A DNA stretch of 64,000 nt, taken from the NCBI RefSeq assembly GCF_014174215.1, contig NZ_JABEQL010000008.1, positions 89,101 through 153,100 of the forward strand, written 5' to 3'. Position numbers and translations under genes: made by a program. Source of the stretch: Gluconacetobacter tumulicola. GTDB taxonomy: Bacteria > Pseudomonadota > Alphaproteobacteria > Acetobacterales > Acetobacteraceae. Position 1 is the first letter of the stretch. Each line of letters begins with the position of its first letter. The notes under the pieces were generated by a model that did no database searches, was not told the DNA's origin, and saw only the letters and a program-made list of their open reading frames with translations. Of this stretch, positions 1 through 10,565 are shown piece by piece.

Positions 1-1130
<1,130 letters not shown>

Positions 1131-1197
1131 GATCCATCAGCCTGCCGGTCCGGGCTTCGCGCCCGGGCTGGATGCTGCTTTATCCGGCAGGAAAAGA

Positions 1198-1226
1198 GCC
1201 GTCCGTTCGCGGGCGGCTTTTTTTTG
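1198..1226 (+). terminator. Rho-independent terminator after groEL
   Basis: An 8-bp stem (GCCGTCCG with CGGGCGGC, one G-T pair) closes on a TTCG tetraloop at 1206-1209 and is followed by nine T residues. The reverse strand also gives a short T run (TCTTTTCC), so it may serve the convergent LysR gene as well. A second GC hairpin lies just upstream near 1146-1170. Confidence 0.9.
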
Positions 1227-1228
1227 TC

Positions 1229-2110
1229 TTATTGCCGGGTGGAGGCGGTGATGAAGGCCAGCAGGGCTTGGGCCGCCATGCTGCGATACCGTTCCTTGTG
1301 GCGCAGCCCGAAGAAGGCCCTGGGGCCGAACGAAAGCGGTGCCGCATGCAATGTGCCGGCGCGGATGCACGGTGCGACGACCAGGGATGACAGGGCGGCG
1401 ATGCCGGCGCCGGCTTCGACAGCGGTGCGAACGCTTTCGTTGGAGGGCAGAACCAGCGCCACGTCCAGAGAGTCGGACGCGATGCCGAGGCGGCGCAGAT
1501 GCCGGTCAAGCGTCGAGCGTGTGCCCGAGCCGTCCTCGCGCATGATCCAGCGGGCGCGTTGCAGCCAGGTGGCGTCGACAGGAGTATCGTCGAACGGATC
1601 GGCCTGTACCAGCAATAGTCTGTCTTCGCCGATCGGCCAGTGGGTCAATGTGGGATCGTCGACCTGGCCTTCGATGATTCCGATCTCGGCCTCGCCCGTG
1701 TGGACCTGGGCGGCGGCCTGTTCGGTATTGCGGATGGCAAGGGCGATCGACAGGGCCGGATAGTGGCGGCGAAAATCTGCCAGCAGGGGTGGCAGCCAAT
1801 AGGCGGCGATAGTCTGGCTGGCGACTACGCGCAGCGTGCCGCGCCGGAGTGCACCCAGATCGTCCAGCACATTTTCGGCGGCGGCCGTGCGGGCCAGAAC
1901 GGCGCGGGCTTCGGTGAGGAACAGACGGCCGGCCTCGGTGAGGGCGATGCCCCGACCGACCCGGTGGAAGAGCCGGACGTCGTGACGTTCCTCCAGGGCC
2001 GCGATGGCGGCGGAGGCGGCCGACTGGGTGACGTTGAGCGCCTTTGCCCCGGCCGTCATGTGCTCGCGTTCGGCGACGGCGATGAAGATGCGGAGCTGTT
2101 CGAGGGTCAT
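1229..2110 (-). CDS. LysR-family transcriptional regulator, YeiE-like
   Basis: This is a 293-residue LysR-type regulator. The N-terminal winged helix is clear (MTLEQLRIFIAVAEREHMTA, NVTQSAASAAIAALEE), followed by a two-lobe effector domain starting near residue 90. The longer open frame reaches 2200, but the start at 2110 is preferred because the family's DNA-binding domain begins exactly there. The gene is divergent from a YeiH-type membrane protein. That arrangement matches yeiE/yeiH of enterobacteria, where YeiE has been linked to sulfite sensing. Control of the neighbour from the 111-base intergenic region is inferred from this arrangement; no operator was identified. Confidence 0.9.
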   Translation of the reverse strand: MTLEQLRIFIAVAEREHMTAGAKALNVTQSAASAAIAALEERHDVRLFHRVGRGIALTEAGRLFLTEARAVLARTAAAENVLDDLGALRRGTLRVVASQTIAAYWLPPLLADFRRHYPALSIALAIRNTEQAAAQVHTGEAEIGIIEGQVDDPTLTHWPIGEDRLLLVQADPFDDTPVDATWLQRARWIMREDGSGTRSTLDRHLRRLGIASDSLDVALVLPSNESVRTAVEAGAGIAALSSLVVAPCIRAGTLHAAPLSFGPRAFFGLRHKERYRSMAAQALLAFITASTRQ

Positions 2111-2221
2111 GGAAGGGGGTGAGATCCTGATTGATCTGAATTTACGATTAAAACCACAAGAATGATGCGTTGGATAGAATGGTTGGTCGGGCGGTAACAC
2201 GGGCGGTGAAAGGAAGCCGCC

Positions 2222-3280
2222 ATGATGAATTCCGTACCCCGTACCGCAGGAGTGTCCGCCTGTTTCCGCCGGAATGAGGTCCGTCTGGCGCCCGGCATCG
2301 CGCTATGCCTGCTGGTTACGGGGGTGGCCTATGTGCTGGCAGCTCTGGAACGCGCATGGACCGGGCGGGCGTGGCTGGAGGCGCTGGTTCTGGCGATCCT
2401 GTGCGGAACGGTGGTGCGCAGCCGATGGACGCCGGCCCGGAAATGGCGCCCCGGCATTGCCTTCTGTGCAAAATACCCGCTGGAACTGGCCATCCTGCTT
2501 CTGGGGGCGTCGGTCAGCGACACGGTGATCCGCGCCGCCGGTCCGGCGTTGCTGGTCGGGATTGCGGCTGTGGTGGCGGTGGCGATCCTGCTGGGATTTG
2601 GCATCGGCCGGTTGTGCGGGGTGCCGGCGCGCATGGCGCTGCTGGTTGCCTGCGGCAACGCGATCTGCGGCAATTCGGCCATCGCCGCGATCGCGCCCGT
2701 GATCGCGGCTGATGATGACGAGATTGCGGCGTCTATCGCTTTCACCGCGCTATTCGGTGTGGTGGTCGTGCTGGGATTGCCGTTGCTGGGTATCCTGCTT
2801 GGCATGGGAGGGGTTGCCTATGGCGCGCTGGCGGGGCTGACCGTCTATGCCGTGCCGCAGGTCATGGCCGCGGCCGCGCCGATGGGAACCGTGGCGATAC
2901 AGATGGGCATGCTGGTCAAGCTGGCGCGGGTGCTGATGCTGGGACCGGTCTGTCTGGTGCTGTCGGTGCTGGCGCACCCGGACGGGCGGGAGAATCGGGC
3001 GACGCGGAGGGAACGGCCGCCGCTGGTGCCGTGGTTCCTGGTCGGTTTTCTGGCGCTGGCGGCGTGTCGCCTGCTGGGGCTGGTGTCGGACGGCGCCATC
3101 CGGCCGCTGGGAACCGGGGCGGCGGTTCTGACCGTGCTGTCCATGGCGGCACTGGGGCTAGGCGCCGATTTGCGGACGGTGATGAAGGCCGGTAGACGGG
3201 TGATGGCGGCGGTCGTGCTGTCGCTTCTGGCCCTGACGGGGCTGGCTGTCGCGCTGATCGGGGTACTGCGCCTGGCCTAG
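2222..3280 (+). CDS. YeiH/UPF0324-family membrane protein
   Basis: The product is a 352-residue polytopic membrane protein with about ten hydrophobic segments. It shows the family signatures [17 protein letters not shown] and [17 protein letters not shown]. Members are annotated as putative sulfate exporters and are usually adjacent to a LysR gene, as here. The start is the first of two tandem ATGs, behind a purine-rich GAAAGGAAG sequence. Its transport substrate is not established, so the sulfate label is family annotation rather than sequence evidence. Confidence 0.88.
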   Translation: MMNSVPRTAGVSACFRRNEVRLAPGIALCLLVTGVAYVLAALERAWTGRAWLEALVLAILCGTVVRSRWTPARKWRPGIAFCAKYPLELAILLLGASVSDTVIRAAGPALLVGIAAVVAVAILLGFGIGRLCGVPARMALLVACGNAICGNSAIAAIAPVIAADDDEIAASIAFTALFGVVVVLGLPLLGILLGMGGVAYGALAGLTVYAVPQVMAAAAPMGTVAIQMGMLVKLARVLMLGPVCLVLSVLAHPDGRENRATRRERPPLVPWFLVGFLALAACRLLGLVSDGAIRPLGTGAAVLTVLSMAALGLGADLRTVMKAGRRVMAAVVLSLLALTGLAVALIGVLRLA

Positions 3281-3470
3281 TGACGGCATTTCGACAGGGT
3301 CATGTTTTTTTGCGGAGCGTCATCGGCATGGTTTGACAAAGCGGCAGAGTTCGTGCGCCCATAACCCATCTGGATCGATGCTGGTCGTCGGCGGGCAGTC
3401 CGTCGGGTATCGCGTGTCGGGCAGACATCGGTCGAGCGGCATCATGCCGGCAACAAGGGACGAAGTGACT

Positions 3471-3674
3471 ATGGCGACGGGTACCGTGAAGTGGTTCAAC
3501 GCAACCAAGGGTTTTGGCTTCATCATGCCCGAGGACGGGGGCAAGGATGTGTTCGTGCACATCACCGCCGTCCAGGCGGCGGGCCTGCGGGGGCTGAATG
3601 AGAACCAGCGCGTCAGCTATGATGTCGTGACCGAGCGCGGCAAGGCGGCGGCATCGAACCTCAAGCCGCTCTGA
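3471..3674 (+). CDS. Cold-shock domain protein (CspA family)
   Basis: This 67-residue single cold-shock domain protein binds single-stranded RNA and DNA as a nucleic-acid chaperone. Both RNA-binding motifs are present: RNP1-like KGFGFI near residue 13 and RNP2-like VFVHI near residue 27. The open frame extends upstream to 3333, but the domain and a size of about 67 residues fix the start at 3471. The preceding 190 bases have no gene and could be a long structured leader of the kind typical for csp genes. The gene ends nine bases from the convergent helicase gene. Confidence 0.95.
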   Translation: MATGTVKWFNATKGFGFIMPEDGGKDVFVHITAVQAAGLRGLNENQRVSYDVVTERGKAAASNLKPL

Positions 3675-3682
3675 CGGCAAGA

Positions 3683-6637
3683 TTACGGGGCGGGGGGCCC
3701 TGCGTGCTCCCCGTCCGCCGAGGCGCGCAGGAACGCTTCCAGTTCCCGCGCGGTTTCGGCAAGGCCGGCCCGGCGGATGGCGACGCCGTCGGGGAAGGCC
3801 GACATCAGCCGTGATGGCGCCCGCCGATCGAGCAGGACGAACGCGCCCCGGTCGCCGGTGCTGCGGATCAGCCGGCCGAAGGCCTGGCGCAGGCGCAGGC
3901 GCGCGATCCGGTCGTCATATTCGCCCGGCGCCCCGTGCGACAGATGCGTGCGGCGCTCGCGATGCAGGATGTCGGGGCGGGGCCATGGCACGCGTTCGAA
4001 CACCACCAGACGCAGCGACCGGCCGGGCACATCCACCCCGTCGCGCATCGCATCCGTACCCAGCAGGCACGAATTTTCTTCCGAACGGAAGATATCGACC
4101 AGTGTGGCGTTATCCATGCCGTCGACATGCTGGGCATAAAGCGGGATGCCCGCTTCCTCCAGCGGTTGCGACAGCCTTCGATGCACGGCACGCAGACGGG
4201 AAATCGCCGTAAACAGGCCCAGGCCTCCGCCACCGGCCGCCAGGAACAATGTACGATAGGCTGCGGCGAGTGCGCCGATATCGTCATGGGCCACGTCGGT
4301 CACGATGAAGGCGCGGCTCTGGTGCCGGTAATCGAACGGGCTGGCCAGCGATGCCCGCAGCGCGGGCGAGGGGAGGTGGCTGGCGCCGGTCCGGGCCTCG
4401 GCGGCCTCCCAGGCGCGTTCGGCTTCCTCCGGGTCGCCTCTTCCGTTTTCGTCGCGCAGGGTCGCAGAGGTGATCAGGACCCCGTGCGCCGGCGCCGCCA
4501 GCACGGTGGCGAAGGGAATGGTCGGGTCCAGCCAGTGGCGGTGCAGTCCGACATCCTGCTCGCCCGGTCGTTGTCCCTCGCGCCGGTCCATGCGGATGAA
4601 ATCGACATATTGCGGGGCGCCGAGCTGTGTGTCGTCACGCGTCTCGCCGATCGCGCGCAGCATCGCGCTCCATCCGTCGACACGGCTCAGGGCACGGCGG
4701 CGCATTGTCCGCACGGCGGCTTCGATCCGCTCGCGCGTGGCGGGGTCGAGTTCGCCCGATTCGTCATCCAGCCGCTCCAGCAGCCGATCGACCAGGGTGC
4801 GCAGGGCGACCGACAGCCGGTCCAGTGCCCGGGCCAGCGTGGTTGCGGCTGGCGACACGTTCTCGGCCAGCGGGTGCAGGTCGCATTCGATGGAGCCCTG
4901 CTGCATGGCGGGCGACTGGGCGGGGTCGCCGGCGCGGCTGCGCGCGAGGACCTGGCAGGCCAGCAGGTGCAGGAACTGTTCGCACGGATTGGGCAGGGTG
5001 TCGGGAGAGGGCGCTGCCGTCGTGGCCGGATCGTCGGCGGGTGGTGCAGGTGTGGATGCGCGCAGCATGTTGGCCAGACGGCCCGACCAGCCGGGCGCGG
5101 GCAGGGCGTGGGCGGCCTGAAGGACGGCATCCAGTGGGGATTCCAGCCTGGCATCCCCCACCACCAGATCGTCCAGGCGGCGTTTCAGGCCACGGGCGCG
5201 GGAGCGTGCCCCTTCCGCCCCCAGAAGCCAGCGGCGCAGTTCCGCCGCTTCCAGTCCCGACAGTTCGACGGAGAAGGCGCTATCGGCCGCGTCCATCACA
5301 TGATGGCCTTCGTCGAACACGTAGCGGGTGGGGATATTGTCTTCGTCCGAGGCGGCGTCACCGCCCATGGCGTGCCATGCGGCCTGGGTCATCACCAGCG
5401 CATGATTGGCGATGACCAGGTCGGCCTGGCGCGCGCGCCGGATCGAATGTTCGACGAAACAGCGTTGATAGTGCGGGCAGGCACCATGGATGCACTCGCC
5501 CCGACGGTCCGCCACGCCAGCGATGGTGCCGCGCCCGAACAGGTCGCCGAACCAGCCGGGCAGGTCGCCGCCCATCAGGTCGCCGTCGGCGGTGACCCCG
5601 GCCCAGCGGGCCAGCAGCGACAGCGCGACGATGCCGCCTGACGGGCCGCCCCGGTTGCCGGCGACATTCACGGCCTCTTCCATGTTCAGCAGGCACAGAT
5701 AATTCTCCCGTCCCTTGCGCAGGACGACATGCTGTCGCCGGATGGCCGGGTCGGGGTAGAGCCGCGTCAGTTCGCCTTCGATCTGGCGTTGCAGGTGCCG
5801 TGTATAGGTGCTGATCCAGACGGAGCCGCCATTGCGTTCGGCCCACAGGCTGGCGGGGGCGACGTAGCCCAGGGTCTTGCCGGTGCCCGTTCCCGCTTCG
5901 GCCAGCACCATGTGCGGATCGCCCCGTGTCAGGCGCGGGGCGAAGGCAGCGCTGGCCGCGCCGGCGAAATCGGCCTGGCCGGCACGGGTTTCCGCCTGCG
6001 CGCCCAGCATTTCGGCCAGCCGGCGGCGGGCATCGGCGATTGGCACCGGCAGGCTGGACGGGGCGGGGCGGGGGGCGGTTTCCTCCCATTTCGGCAGGCG
6101 GCGCCAGACGCGGATGGCATCGCCGGGCTGCAGGGCCTCCGCCGGGAGCGGGTGGGCGGCGCGCAGGGCCGCCAGCACGCTGGGGCCCCATGCCCAGCCG
6201 GCATGGTCCATCCGCACCGCCAGCGCAGCCATCTCCTCGCCGGCCGGGGTCGGCTGTCGGGCGGCGATGTGGTCGAGCAGGATATCGGCGAGATCGGGCA
6301 GCAGGTCGGCCTCTGCCCCGCCGATCCGCGCATCGTCCAGTCCCAGGGCCAATGCCAGCCCACGCGCCGTGGGCGGGACCGTCCGGCCGGGCATGGCGAA
6401 CAGGAACAGTTCCAGCAGGTCGAGCCATGGTGTGGGCTGGGGCAGGGGTGGAAGGCCCAGCCGGCGCGCGGTCAGGGGGGCATGCACGACCAGGGGCGGC
6501 GGCATGTCGCGCAGCAGGCGTGCGGCTTCCTCTCCCGGCACAGTCAGCAGTTCGCCGTCCGGGGTCAGCAGCGAGCAGGTGCCGTGGCGCGCCACCAGGG
6601 CGGGCGGGAGGTCCGGGGAAGGGGGCGGTGTGGCCAT
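3683..6637 (-). CDS. DinG/XPD-family ATP-dependent DNA helicase
   Basis: This is a superfamily 2 helicase of about 984 residues. It has an N-terminal DEDD-less extension of about 200 residues, then Walker A AEAGTGTGKT near residue 243. A cysteine-rich insert (GECIHGACPHYQRC, about residues 378-395) is typical of the 4Fe-4S domain of DinG/XPD enzymes. Motif II is DEGHH near residue 440, and the C-terminal helicase half carries LLGTDAMRDGVDVPG and FGRLIRSTGDRG. The predicted role is unwinding of damaged or structured DNA. The ATG at 6637 is chosen over a 26-codon-longer frame, which has an atypical N-terminus and would overlap the lysK upstream region. The SD is weak. Confidence 0.9.
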   Translation of the reverse strand: MATPPPSPDLPPALVARHGTCSLLTPDGELLTVPGEEAARLLRDMPPPLVVHAPLTARRLGLPPLPQPTPWLDLLELFLFAMPGRTVPPTARGLALALGLDDARIGGAEADLLPDLADILLDHIAARQPTPAGEEMAALAVRMDHAGWAWGPSVLAALRAAHPLPAEALQPGDAIRVWRRLPKWEETAPRPAPSSLPVPIADARRRLAEMLGAQAETRAGQADFAGAASAAFAPRLTRGDPHMVLAEAGTGTGKTLGYVAPASLWAERNGGSVWISTYTRHLQRQIEGELTRLYPDPAIRRQHVVLRKGRENYLCLLNMEEAVNVAGNRGGPSGGIVALSLLARWAGVTADGDLMGGDLPGWFGDLFGRGTIAGVADRRGECIHGACPHYQRCFVEHSIRRARQADLVIANHALVMTQAAWHAMGGDAASDEDNIPTRYVFDEGHHVMDAADSAFSVELSGLEAAELRRWLLGAEGARSRARGLKRRLDDLVVGDARLESPLDAVLQAAHALPAPGWSGRLANMLRASTPAPPADDPATTAAPSPDTLPNPCEQFLHLLACQVLARSRAGDPAQSPAMQQGSIECDLHPLAENVSPAATTLARALDRLSVALRTLVDRLLERLDDESGELDPATRERIEAAVRTMRRRALSRVDGWSAMLRAIGETRDDTQLGAPQYVDFIRMDRREGQRPGEQDVGLHRHWLDPTIPFATVLAAPAHGVLITSATLRDENGRGDPEEAERAWEAAEARTGASHLPSPALRASLASPFDYRHQSRAFIVTDVAHDDIGALAAAYRTLFLAAGGGGLGLFTAISRLRAVHRRLSQPLEEAGIPLYAQHVDGMDNATLVDIFRSEENSCLLGTDAMRDGVDVPGRSLRLVVFERVPWPRPDILHRERRTHLSHGAPGEYDDRIARLRLRQAFGRLIRSTGDRGAFVLLDRRAPSRLMSAFPDGVAIRRAGLAETARELEAFLRASADGEHAGPPAP

Positions 6638-6745
6638 CAGGGGAACATATAGGGGACAAATCGCCGTCTGTCGCCCATCTGGCAGACAGATGATGTATGG
6701 TATGGATTGACCCATCAGGTTTCAGTTCATAGCTTCCGGCGCATC

Positions 6746-8365
6746 ATGTCCGATCAGAACCGTCTCGACCCCGCTTCCCTGCCCAAGGCCTGGCCGTTCG
6801 AAGAGGCGGCCAAGCTGGCCGCCCATGTCGAACGCAAGGCCCTGCCGGCCGATGCGCCCGCCCTGCTGGAAACCGGCTATGGGCCTTCGGGCCTGCCGCA
6901 TATCGGCACCTTCGGCGAGGTCGCGCGGACCTCCTGGGTTCGGCAGGCCTATACGCGCCTGACGGGCCGGCCGACGCGGCTGCTCGCCTTTTCCGACGAT
7001 ATGGATGCGCTGCGCAAGGTGCCGGACAATGTGCCGAATGGCGACATGCTGCGCCAGCATCTGGGCAAGCCGCTGTCGCGCATTCCCGATCCGTTCGGTA
7101 CGCACGAATCGTTCGCGGCGCACAATAACGCCCGGCTGCGCTCGTTCCTGGACGGATTCGGCTTTGAATATGAATTCGCGTCCTCCACCGAGTATTATGC
7201 CAGCGGCCGGTTCGATGCGGCGCTGCGTCGGGTGCTTGAGGTGCATGACGAGATCGTCGCGGTTATCGCCCCGACCCTTGGCCCGGATCGCCGGGCGACC
7301 TACTCCCCCGTTCTGCCGGTTCATCCGCGTACCGGGCTGGTGATGCAGGTGCGTATGGACGGCATCGACCCCGTTGCCGGGACGGTGCGCTGGACCGACG
7401 AGGATGGCGAGACGTTCGAGACCCCGGTGACCGGCGGCCATGCGAAGATGCAGTGGAAGGCCGACTGGGCCATGCGCTGGTTCGCGCTGGGCGTGGATTA
7501 CGAGATGTCGGGCAAGGACCTGATCGACAGTGTGAAGCTGTCGGGCAAGATCTGCCGCATCCTGGGTGGCGAGCCGCCCGCCGGCCTGACCTATGAACTG
7601 TTCCTGGACGAGAACGGCCAGAAGATCTCCAAGTCCAAGGGCAACGGCATCTCGGTCGAGGAATGGCTGCGCTATGCCCCCTCGGAGAGCCTTGGCCAGT
7701 ATATGTTCAACGCGCCCCAGCGGGCGAAGCGTCTGTTCTTCGACGTCATTCCCAAGGCGGCGGACGAATATCTGGCCAATGTCGCACGCGCCCGGACGCA
7801 GGGGGATGATGCGGCGCTGCTGTCCAATCCGGCCTGGTTCATCCATGCCGGGAAGATCGACGACAGCGCGGGCAGTTCGTTGACCTTAGCCATGCTGCTC
7901 AATCTGGCCAGCGCCGCGAATGCCGATACGCCCGATGTGCTGTGGAAGTTCATCCACCGCTATGACGAGGCGGCGTCGCCCGAGACCTGCCCGATGCTGG
8001 CGCGGCTGGTGGACCACGCGATCGTCTATTACGCGGATTTCGTGCGTCCTTCGAAGACCTATCGCGAGCCCGACGCGCGGGAGCGTGCGGCGCTGGCGGA
8101 TCTGGCGGAGATGCTGCGCGGGCTGGATGCCGGGACGGCAGACCCCGATACGCTGCAGAACCTGGTCTTCGAGATCGGCAAGCGCCATGGGTTCGAACCG
8201 CTGCGCACCTGGTTCGGCTGCCTGTACGAGGTTCTGCTGGGCCAGACGGAAGGGCCGCGATTCGGCATTTTCATCGGACTGTACGGAGTGGCGGAAACCG
8301 TGGCGCTGATCGAGGCGGCGCTGCTTCGGGCGTCGGCGGCGACCGCGTCTGTCGTCGCCGGTTGA
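6746..8365 (+). CDS. lysK: Class I lysyl-tRNA synthetase
   Basis: This enzyme charges tRNA-Lys in the cytoplasm. It is the class I (archaeal-type) form found in many alphaproteobacteria, not the class II LysS. The 539-residue protein shows the class I nucleotide-binding motif as GPSGLPHIGTF near residue 45 and the KMSKS equivalent as KISKSKGNG near residue 292. The C-terminal alpha-helical anticodon-binding cage follows. The start at 6746 (MSDQNRLDP) is chosen because the 13 upstream codons look non-coding. It is divergent from the helicase gene. Confidence 0.95.
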   Translation: MSDQNRLDPASLPKAWPFEEAAKLAAHVERKALPADAPALLETGYGPSGLPHIGTFGEVARTSWVRQAYTRLTGRPTRLLAFSDDMDALRKVPDNVPNGDMLRQHLGKPLSRIPDPFGTHESFAAHNNARLRSFLDGFGFEYEFASSTEYYASGRFDAALRRVLEVHDEIVAVIAPTLGPDRRATYSPVLPVHPRTGLVMQVRMDGIDPVAGTVRWTDEDGETFETPVTGGHAKMQWKADWAMRWFALGVDYEMSGKDLIDSVKLSGKICRILGGEPPAGLTYELFLDENGQKISKSKGNGISVEEWLRYAPSESLGQYMFNAPQRAKRLFFDVIPKAADEYLANVARARTQGDDAALLSNPAWFIHAGKIDDSAGSSLTLAMLLNLASAANADTPDVLWKFIHRYDEAASPETCPMLARLVDHAIVYYADFVRPSKTYREPDARERAALADLAEMLRGLDAGTADPDTLQNLVFEIGKRHGFEPLRTWFGCLYEVLLGQTEGPRFGIFIGLYGVAETVALIEAALLRASAATASVVAG

Positions 8366-8407
8366 CGCACCGGCGATGAGTTCCGCCATGGCCGGGTTCG
8401 CTCTCTC

Positions 8408-10471
8408 ATGGTTCTGAATTGCTCCCTGCCGCCGGAGGAGCCGGCATCTCCGACACCGGGCTGGCGACGCCTGTTGCGGCACCTGCCGCATGTCGTCGGG
8501 CTGGGCCTGATGATCGCCGCGATCGTCGTGGTCCAGCACGAGGTGCGGGACCTGCATTGGGATGACATCCGCGCGGCCCTGGGGACGATACCGGCCACGA
8601 CCATGATGCTGGGGATCGGCTGCACGATCCTGTCCTATTTCATCCTGTCCTTTTACGATTGCCTGGCGGTCTTGCAGGTCGGTCGCCGGCTGTCGTTCCG
8701 CAGGGCGGCCTTCGCATCGTTCTGTTCTTATGTCCTCTCGCACAATCTGGGCTTTGCCGCGATTTCCGGGGCGGCGGTGCGCTTTCGGCTGTATGGCAAT
8801 TGGGGGCTGGGGTCGTTCGATATCGCGCAGATCATTGCCTTCTGCTCCGCGACCTATCTGCTGGGGGCGGGGGCGCTGATCGGTGCGGTGCTGCTGCTGG
8901 AGCCCGGCGCGGTTCCCGTCATCGGGGCGCATCTGCCGCATCTGGTCCTGTCGGGGATCGGGCTGCTGCTGTGGGCGGGGGTGGCGGTCTATATCATGCT
9001 GGGGCTGTGGCTGACGCAGGTGCGGATCTGCCGCTGGACCATCGTGCTGCCCCGGCCGGCGATGGCGTTTGCCCAGATGCTGGTCGCGGCCGCCGAGGTC
9101 GCCGCTACGGCCGGGATTGCCTACATCTTCCTGCCGCCGGGGATCGGGCTGGGCTATGGCGTGTTCCTGGCCATCTATATCGCTTCCTACACCGCCGGGC
9201 TGGTGGCTAGCGTGCCGGGTGGGCTGGGGGTGTTCGATGGTGCGATGATGCTCGCGCTGGGGGCCTATCTGCCGCCGTCGCAGATCGTCAGCACCATTCT
9301 GGTCTTTCGGCTGTTCTATTACATCATCCCGCTCTTCCTCGCCGGGCTGATGTTTGCGGGGCATGAGCTGTTCCTGCGCGGCGATGCCGCCCTGGCGCGC
9401 AAGGCGGCGCCCCGTGCGCCCCGGCGCGGGCCGCGTGAGGTCCGGCCCAGCCATGTGATCCGCGAGAGCGAGGCCGATTTCTCGGTGGTCGTGGCGACGG
9501 GGGCGGTCTCGATCTGCGGCGCGCTGCTGATCGCGCTGACGATCCTCGATCCCGCATCCTGGAGCAATGCCGGCGGGCTGCATCATCTGGTGGGCGTGGC
9601 GGGCGACTATCTTCTGTCGCTGATCGGGGTGGCGCTGATCGGCCTGGCCGTGGGCCTGTCGCAGCGCGTGACCCTGGCGTGGAAACTGACATTGGGCCTG
9701 CTGGTCGGGGCGGCCGCGCTGACCCTGCTGCGTGGGGCGTCGCTGGCCGTGCCGGGCATTCTGGGTCTGGTGGCGGTCCTGATCGCACCGTTCCGCAGTT
9801 CCTACTATCGGCATGCGCGGATCCTGAGCGAACCGCTGTCGTTTCGTACCGGACTGTCACTGCTGCTGCTGATCGGCTGCGTGCTGGTGCTGGTCTGTTC
9901 CGGGCCGCAGGACGAGGTTGGGGGAAGCTGGTGGGAAGTGATGCTGTTCACGGCCTCTCGCGGCGTCGCGCAATGGGTCATGGGCCTGGCCGTCGTGCTC
10001 GGTCTGGTCATGATCGGTCGGCTGGTTCGCCCCGGCCGGATCGCGGTGCTGCCCTGGGATAGCGCAGGCGAGGCCGAATATCGCGCGCTGGACCATGCGG
10101 CGGACGATCTGGGGCCGATCCAGCCAGCCGGGCTGATCCCCGGCGAGTCCGGCCTGGCGCTGCTGCCGTTCCTGCGGACGGAGAATTTCCTGATTGGCCT
10201 GGGCGATCCCGCCGGCGCATCGGCCGATTGCGCCTCGGCCATCTGGTGGTTGCGTGACCTGGCGGTACAGGAGCGCCGGCAGCCGGCATTCTGGCAGGTT
10301 GGGGCCTCGATGCTGGATGTCTACAACGATCTGGGCCTGACATCCTGGCCGCTGGTGGAAGAGACCGGGGACGATCTCTATCTGTGCTGCGTGCCGCAGA
10401 GCGTGCAGAATGTCATTTCCGTCATGCAGACCGCTGGTGCCGCACCCGCACTCCGGCTGGACGGGGCTTGA
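8408..10471 (+). CDS. MprF-like membrane protein with a C-terminally truncated synthase domain
   Basis: The 687-residue protein has an N-terminal UPF0104/MprF flippase-type module (about residues 20-330, with SYVLSHNLGFAAISGAAVRFR and ASVPGGLGVFDGAMM). Six or more further membrane segments reach about residue 535. A cytoplasmic stretch then resembles the start of the MprF aminoacyl-phosphatidylglycerol synthase domain: FLIGLGDPAG, then FWQVGASMLDVYNDLGL and VEETGDD. Full MprF proteins are about 850 residues and continue with a GNAT-like catalytic half. Here the protein ends about 25 residues after the EETGDD motif. Only 94 bases separate it from marC, so no frameshifted remainder exists. A lipid flipping or regulatory role without synthase activity is inferred. 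Confidence 0.82.
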   Translation: MVLNCSLPPEEPASPTPGWRRLLRHLPHVVGLGLMIAAIVVVQHEVRDLHWDDIRAALGTIPATTMMLGIGCTILSYFILSFYDCLAVLQVGRRLSFRRAAFASFCSYVLSHNLGFAAISGAAVRFRLYGNWGLGSFDIAQIIAFCSATYLLGAGALIGAVLLLEPGAVPVIGAHLPHLVLSGIGLLLWAGVAVYIMLGLWLTQVRICRWTIVLPRPAMAFAQMLVAAAEVAATAGIAYIFLPPGIGLGYGVFLAIYIASYTAGLVASVPGGLGVFDGAMMLALGAYLPPSQIVSTILVFRLFYYIIPLFLAGLMFAGHELFLRGDAALARKAAPRAPRRGPREVRPSHVIRESEADFSVVVATGAVSICGALLIALTILDPASWSNAGGLHHLVGVAGDYLLSLIGVALIGLAVGLSQRVTLAWKLTLGLLVGAAALTLLRGASLAVPGILGLVAVLIAPFRSSYYRHARILSEPLSFRTGLSLLLLIGCVLVLVCSGPQDEVGGSWWEVMLFTASRGVAQWVMGLAVVLGLVMIGRLVRPGRIAVLPWDSAGEAEYRALDHAADDLGPIQPAGLIPGESGLALLPFLRTENFLIGLGDPAGASADCASAIWWLRDLAVQERRQPAFWQVGASMLDVYNDLGLTSWPLVEETGDDLYLCCVPQSVQNVISVMQTAGAAPALRLDGA

Positions 10472-10565
10472 CTGGCGGGCCGGTCTGGGAAAGACGATAG
10501 GCGGCTTTCGACTGGCGGCGACTGGTCGGGCATTGCCGCACGATCGCTCCCTGGAATGCGTTCCG

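Noticed and set aside
7886..9814. 642-residue minus-strand frame across lysK and the MprF-like gene
   Set aside because: It spans the 3' end of one gene and the body of another and has low-complexity RQH-rich sequence, so it is an antisense shadow.
10472..10565. Possible frameshifted remainder of the MprF synthase domain
   Set aside because: Only 94 bases separate it from marC and no frame continues the expected GNAT-like sequence, so truncation rather than a frameshift is favoured.
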